DNA of 64,000 nt from the NCBI GenBank assembly GCA_027625915.1, contig JANTQA010000015.1, positions 806,001 to 870,000 on the forward strand, read 5' to 3'. The stretch is from Anaeramoeba flamelloides. Taxonomy: Eukaryota > Metamonada > Anaeramoebidae. The position numbers were made by a program, and so were the translations under genes. The notes under the pieces were generated by a model. That model was not told where the DNA came from and did no database searches. It saw nothing but the letters and a program-made list of their open reading frames with translations. Below are positions 59,670-64,000 of the stretch, piece after piece (the stretch's first letter is position 1; each line of letters starts with the position of its first letter).

Positions 59670-60161
59670 TTGTTTTGAACTTTGATAAATTATTCAATAA
59701 GTTAATTAGATGATTATTCGTAACAAGAAGAAGAAAAAAAAAGCAAGGTTTCTTTTCGAAAGATGGGTTTTATTCCCTGAATACTATTATTTTGTATCAA
59801 CACATTGTTACAAAAATATTTTTGAAATTGTAGGTTTTATTTAGTTTGGTAAATGTTTAGCTTGTTTTCATCTTAAAATCCTGATTTTAAATTCCAGAAC
59901 TAAGAAAAATACTGTTAAAATATTTGTCCCTGACAACCCTTTCCTTTAACAGCAATTTTTTTCTGAAATTTTCGAATGAAAGAATTGTTTTGTGAATTTC
60001 AACAATTAGATTATAGAGTGAAACAAATATAGGATAAGATTTTTAATTGTGAACATTAGTAAAATTGTTGTGTACTCACTTTTATTTAAAATCAAATCCT
60101 TTTTTTTTAAGAATCAAACTTTTAAAATTATAACTCACCCACTTATTAGAGATGATGATTA

Positions 60162-60852
60162 ATGAAATTAAACTTGTTCAAAACACCATTCAATCACCTT
60201 AATCAAAAAACACAAATAAAAATCATCGTTTTCCAAACTCTGGCATCCTCTATAAAACTCTATTGTTTTTCAGAAAAAGTAGATCTACTTAGGCTATTAA
60301 ACAATAAAATGAGTATTCTAGAGACACCTTACTTTAATATTCTTTTGGTAGGTTTATTACTAGGCTCATAAAAAATTTGGTTATTTATAAAAAGGATTTG
60401 ATTTCAAATAAAAGAAATTACACATCAATTTTCCGAATATTCACAATTAAAAATCCTATCCAGGATTATTTTCACTACTAAATTTCATATTTTGTGTGAC
60501 AAATTGTTACTATTTGTTTCAAAATAAATTGAACAAAATTATTTTTCAGCTTTCAAAAAAAGATTTTTATAGATTTTTGCAACATTCAAATTTTTAATTC
60601 TTAAAACCAGTATAAATTCTTAATTTCCCTCTTTTAGAATTGGGGAACTTTGACGATTTATTTTAATTCTTGTCATGTGATTTTTTTGGAAAACTGAATG
60701 AAAATTTTAATCTTTTTATTTTACAATTAACAGTATTTAATTCTTTGTTTGTTTTTCAAAATCAAATAAAGGAAAACAGATCTTCATTTACGCTTAACAA
60801 TAAATTAGTTCAGATTAAAAAACAAATTTTTGAGGAAGTGAATGAAGATTAG
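60162..60852 (+). CDS. possible small two-exon gene, unrecognised
   Basis: A frame from 60162 to a donor GTAGGT at 60348 and a second piece, 60772-60852 after AATAAAG, join in phase 0 to about 88 residues: ...FSEKVDLLRLLNNKMSILET... then ...LNNKLVQIKKQIFEEVNED and stop. The 3' end is only 112 bp from the convergent gene at 60965-61409, as expected for neighbouring real genes. No family is recognised, the acceptor lacks a strong pyrimidine tract, and further 5' exons may exist. It could be spurious. Confidence 0.28.
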
Positions 60853-60964
60853 AGTGTGCTTGGTTTTTTAAATATGTAAACAGTATAAAAATAAAAAGAG
60901 AACAGAATACTAAAAACCGAAATCAAAAAAAAGAACAATAAATTAGCAACCATCAAATATTTAT

Positions 60965-61409
60965 TTAAAGGAAACCTTCGCTATCGCTTGATGTTTCATA
61001 ATTAAAAAGGTTCAATAAGGGATCTTGAATATCGTCATCTTCTTCATTATTACCCAATCCCATTATTTCTATTTTGATCAAGTAAATTCAAAATAGCAGA
61101 AAAAAAACAAAGAACAAAAACAAAGAACAAAAAAAAAAAGTTTTATTTTTATTTGAAGAAAAAAAAAAAACAAACAAAGAAAAAGAAATTCAAACCTTTA
61201 TAAGACAAAATTCTTAAGAGATCAACTACATTTATCTTTTTTAAATAATTTGCCCATGATCTGACAAGGTAATTAGGGCATTCGTTGTTTGTCGCTTTAA
61301 GAACCTGATTGATCGATTCAAAGGTGATTTGTTGGCCCATTTGTGACAAAAATATTGCCGAGTAGAGTATAGATTGTTCTTTTTTTGCAAATTTAGTTAC
61401 GTGTTCCAT
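60965..61409 (-). CDS. ribosomal stalk protein P1-like (2 exons)
   Basis: Exons 61409-61196 and 61068-60965 join in phase 1 (214+104 nt, 105 aa) over a 127 bp intron with donor GTTTGA and acceptor AAATAG. Residues 10-70 (EQSILYSAIFLSQ, ITFESINQVLKATN, LVRSWANYLKKINVVDLL) follow the P1 helical dimerisation domain (ELAcvYSALIL..., iTedkInaLikAag, fakaLanvnigsLi). The tail is short and acidic (NNEEDDDIQD ... SSDSEGFL). It lacks the Ala-rich hinge and the conserved GFGLFD end, so it is divergent or a different small acidic protein. A preceding exon may exist: upstream, a frame starting MSCKSENL ends at a GTAAGA donor in phase 0 and could add 21 residues. Confidence 0.45.
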
Positions 61410-61549
61410 TGAAATTGCCTTTCAAAAAGAATTGGAATTTTTATGAAAGAATAAAAAATGAATTTGATTAATCTTACCACCAAACAGAAGATTTCGACAT
61501 TTTTACAAAGGTTTTCACTTTTGCAACTCATTTCACCTTTAAAAATGTT

Positions 61550-62015
61550 GGAAAGTGTTTTAAATTGTTTTCAAGTGTTTCAAAGTTTGAAAAGACGACA
61601 GTTCGAGAAAAGTCAGGATATTTTTTGAAATACTGATAAATTGCAATTTATGTTTGGAAATTTTTACTTGATTTTCCTTTCTGAAATTTTTATGCTTAAA
61701 ATTGAATACAGCATTTTATGATATCAAGTAAAGAAACTCGGTAAAATTGGTTACTCTTCATAATATTCTTTTCAAGGATTGTTTGATAAGAAAAAGTTTG
61801 AAGATTTATAAAAATTTAAATCGAACTAAAAATTTTTTGAAATTTATCAGAATTTATCAGTATATCTATGAGAAAAAATCTCATAACTTTTAGAAAGCTT
61901 TTCTCCTTCAAAACTGTTGAGTGGTGTTGTAAATTGTTTTCAAGAATTTGAAAGTTTGAAAAGATAAAAGTTTGATAAAAGTTAGGAGATTTTTTTGGTG
62001 TTATTGAAATAGTGT
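61550..62015. repeat. two direct repeats upstream of the P1-like gene
   Basis: About 61550-61650 and 61900-62010 share TAAATTGTTTTCAAG, AAAGTTTGAAAAGA and the following AAGT.AGGA.ATTTTTT stretch. The minus-strand open frame 61816-62082 covers the second copy and is not supported as a gene. Confidence 0.5.
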
Positions 62016-62089
62016 GTGAGCTAAATCCGTATAGTTGTATTTCAAAATAAAAATCCTGTTTTTTTATTAAAGTTCGCCCCATATTTTAA

Positions 62090-62360
62090 TAGATCAAAGA
62101 AACTGATAATAAACATTAAGTTTATATGTTATTGTTTACTTATAATTTTGATTTTTGTAAAAAGAAATTATAAAAATGAAGGATGGAATTGGAAAATTTT
62201 TGAGAAATATTTTTATATCAAAACAACAAAGAAATTTAATAAAAATTAAGATAATTTAGAAAAATTTTGAACAAATTATATATATATTTTGAATTTTACT
62301 GAAAATATCAAGGAATTAATGTTCAAAATTGATTTATACTTTGGTAAATTATTGAATAAT
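62090..62360. repeat. uninterrupted copy of the repeat carrying the 58966-59669 insertion
   Basis: It aligns with 58715-58960 and 59670-59705: AATTATAAAAATGAAGGATG against TTTAAAAATGAAAGATCAAA, then TTTGGTAAATTATTGAATAA against TTTGATAAATTATTCAATAA. It lacks the insert. Confidence 0.5.
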
Positions 62361-62981
62361 GAAATAGATATTACATTTAAATAGAAGAAAAAAATAGCAT
62401 AGCTTATATTGAGAAATAAGGATTGTAAGCTTTGGGTATGCTTTTTTTGGATGACTGAAATGTATTCATAGAATATATTTCAATGTCAATTGCTTTAGCG
62501 ATATTCTTGAGACGCCTTGTATATCATAAAGTTTTCTTTTTGGTTAACGGTTGACAATCATTTATCAAAAGATTAAAATAAATCTGTATAGCAAAAAAAA
62601 TGTTTTTTTTTTTGTTTTTATTTTTTATTTTAAACCAAAAAGAGCCCTCCCAATAAAGTATAAATGTAGGTGTAGTATCGATTTATTAGGATATTATTAC
62701 CTTTTACTGAATTATTAGTATGTACTCCTAATAACCAAATTCGATGTAAAAAATCATCAGATAAATATCTTAAGTCTTTCCTTTCTTAGAGCTTTGTAAG
62801 TCAAATTTTAGAATTTAACAACCAAAAATTACAACAAAAAAACTTTATTTGTTGGAAAAATATTTTAATCTTTAGATATAAGATAATGTTCTCCTAAATA
62901 CTTAAAAATGAAAAACAATGATTAAAAAAAAGAAAGGGTAATAAAAAATTTACTTTTCTTGAGATTCAATTGAAAGGATGA

Positions 62982-63182
62982 TATACAGTCGGTTTCTAAT
63001 TAAAGGAACAAACTTTCAACGAAATTGAAAGCATAAAAAAATCTCAAATTAAGGTATATTTTTAGGAATTTTTAAATCTCAAATTATTTTACTATAATTG
63101 AAATTTAGGGTACTATTTTGAGATTTTTTAGTCTATACATTTTGTTAAAAGTTTGTACCATAAAAGTGGAACCGACTATACA
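62982..63182. mobile_element. Tc1/mariner-like MITE with TA target duplication
   Basis: TA then CAGTCGGTTTC at the left and GGAACCGACTA then TA at the right form inverted ends that continue through GGAACAAACTTTCAAC. About 200 bp, non-coding. CAGT-starting ends inside TA dinucleotides are typical of Tc1/mariner derivatives. Confidence 0.6.
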
Positions 63183-64000
63183 ATAAAGTAAATATAAAAG
63201 TTTTATAATCAGCAATATACTTCAAAGAAAAAAAAAACTCAAATTATCAGAAAAATTTTCAGGTTGTGTCACACAAACCACTAATGTTTTTTTATTTTTT
63301 CATATTTTCTTTCAAAAAAAAAAAAATCAAAACATTTTTTTTGTTTTATTTGTTTTTCATTTTTGAGTTAAAATATGTTTTTACTGGTATTTTTTTTTTC
63401 TTTAACACATCATTTGAGAAAAAAAAAATGAAATATATTTTGGAAAATTCTTTCTTTAGATTCTAATTATTTTAATAATAAAAAATTGCTCCCAAATAAA
63501 AAAAAATGAAAATTGCCCCAAATAGTCTCGTCTGATGAAGCATTAAGTTTCGGGTAAGAGTGTCGGTATACTTAAAAATGAAAGAAAAAGATACAGGTCA
63601 ATGTGTAAAAATAATTACTCTTTATTTTATTTTATTTCTATTCAAGAATTTTGCTAACATTTCAATAATAACTCTTTATTGAAAAATATTTAATAAAAAA
63701 AAAAACACAGAGAGACTGATTATGTATAAAAAATGACAAAAAATGAGTATTTAGAAATTATAGACTTTTTTTTTGGGTCTTCGGGTTACTTTTTTGTGAC
63801 TAAATTGATGAAAAAAATTCCATTATATTTTTGATGAAAGAAAAAATGAATTTAATTTCTGTTCCATATAAATAAAAAGTGAACCAGGGAAAAAAGTCCT
63901 AAATAATTTTTATTTGGAAAATTTAATATGAACCTGAAAACAAAAAGTACGATCAATTAATTGAAGAAATCAATTAACTTCAAAAAAATAATTTAGTATA
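63183..64000. other. window end, no gene seen
   Basis: AT-rich. From about 63890 (AGTGAACCAGGGAAAAAAGT, then ATGAACCTGAAAACAAAAAG) begins a diverged copy of the ATAGAACCTGAAAA MITE family, which runs off the window. No coding exon is supported. Confidence 0.4.

Noticed and set aside
1-64000. tRNA, rRNA and CRISPR signals
   Set aside because: No GGTTCGA-type B box in a plausible tRNA context, no rRNA-like GC-rich conserved block and no regularly spaced short direct repeats were seen.

Overview
The window looks like nuclear DNA from an AT-rich protist with unusually long, repeat-filled introns. I infer an Anaeramoeba-like metamonad or an amoebozoan. The clues are base composition, lysine/glutamate/asparagine low-complexity tracts inside proteins, ankyrin repeats joined to a tandem BTB module, a B-box-like fragment, a TSET subunit and several LINE remnants. 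The lineage is an inference; no rRNA is present to test it. No tRNA, rRNA or CRISPR array was seen.

Layout. (1) 1023-14455, + strand: a complete three-exon gene for the TSET/TPLATE-complex subunit TPLATE, with introns of 5390 and 4344 bp. (2) 14456-19246: repeats, including a LINE 3' fragment inserted in an older repeat and a nearly perfect foldback element. (3) 19247-20926: a two-exon Wee1/Myt1-type kinase. (4) 20927-27260: intergenic, with broken LINE pieces interrupted by modular palindromic repeats. (5) 27261-37663: a complete six-exon heterotrimeric G-protein alpha subunit (355 aa) whose third intron is 7547 bp and holds a 1.5 kb LINE copy with target-site duplications. (6) 37664-48316: mainly repeats, plus a B-box-like coding fragment near 42.0-42.7 kb. 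(7) 48317-55339: an ankyrin-repeat/BTB gene with a 3782 bp intron carrying another LINE copy and one frame break in a poly-A run. (8) 55340-64000: microsatellite, LINE and palindrome remnants, several small terminal-inverted-repeat (TIR) elements, a possible small + strand gene, and a convergent two-exon gene resembling ribosomal stalk protein P1.

The recognisable genes are not an operon or pathway. They are independent eukaryotic genes for membrane trafficking (TPLATE), mitotic entry control (Wee1), receptor signalling (G alpha), protein-protein adaptor or ubiquitin-type functions (ankyrin/BTB) and possibly the ribosomal stalk. The exon models of TPLATE, Wee1 and G alpha were checked by phase: in each the summed exon lengths are divisible by three and the junctions restore family-conserved sequence. 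Most of the remaining window is transposable-element debris, much of it in families with two or more copies here. The most unusual structures are a modular palindrome family that interrupts LINE remnants at matching positions, 3'-terminal LINE hairpins whose sequence changes while the stem is kept, and two distinct 5' splice-site classes (GTAAnn and GTTTGw).
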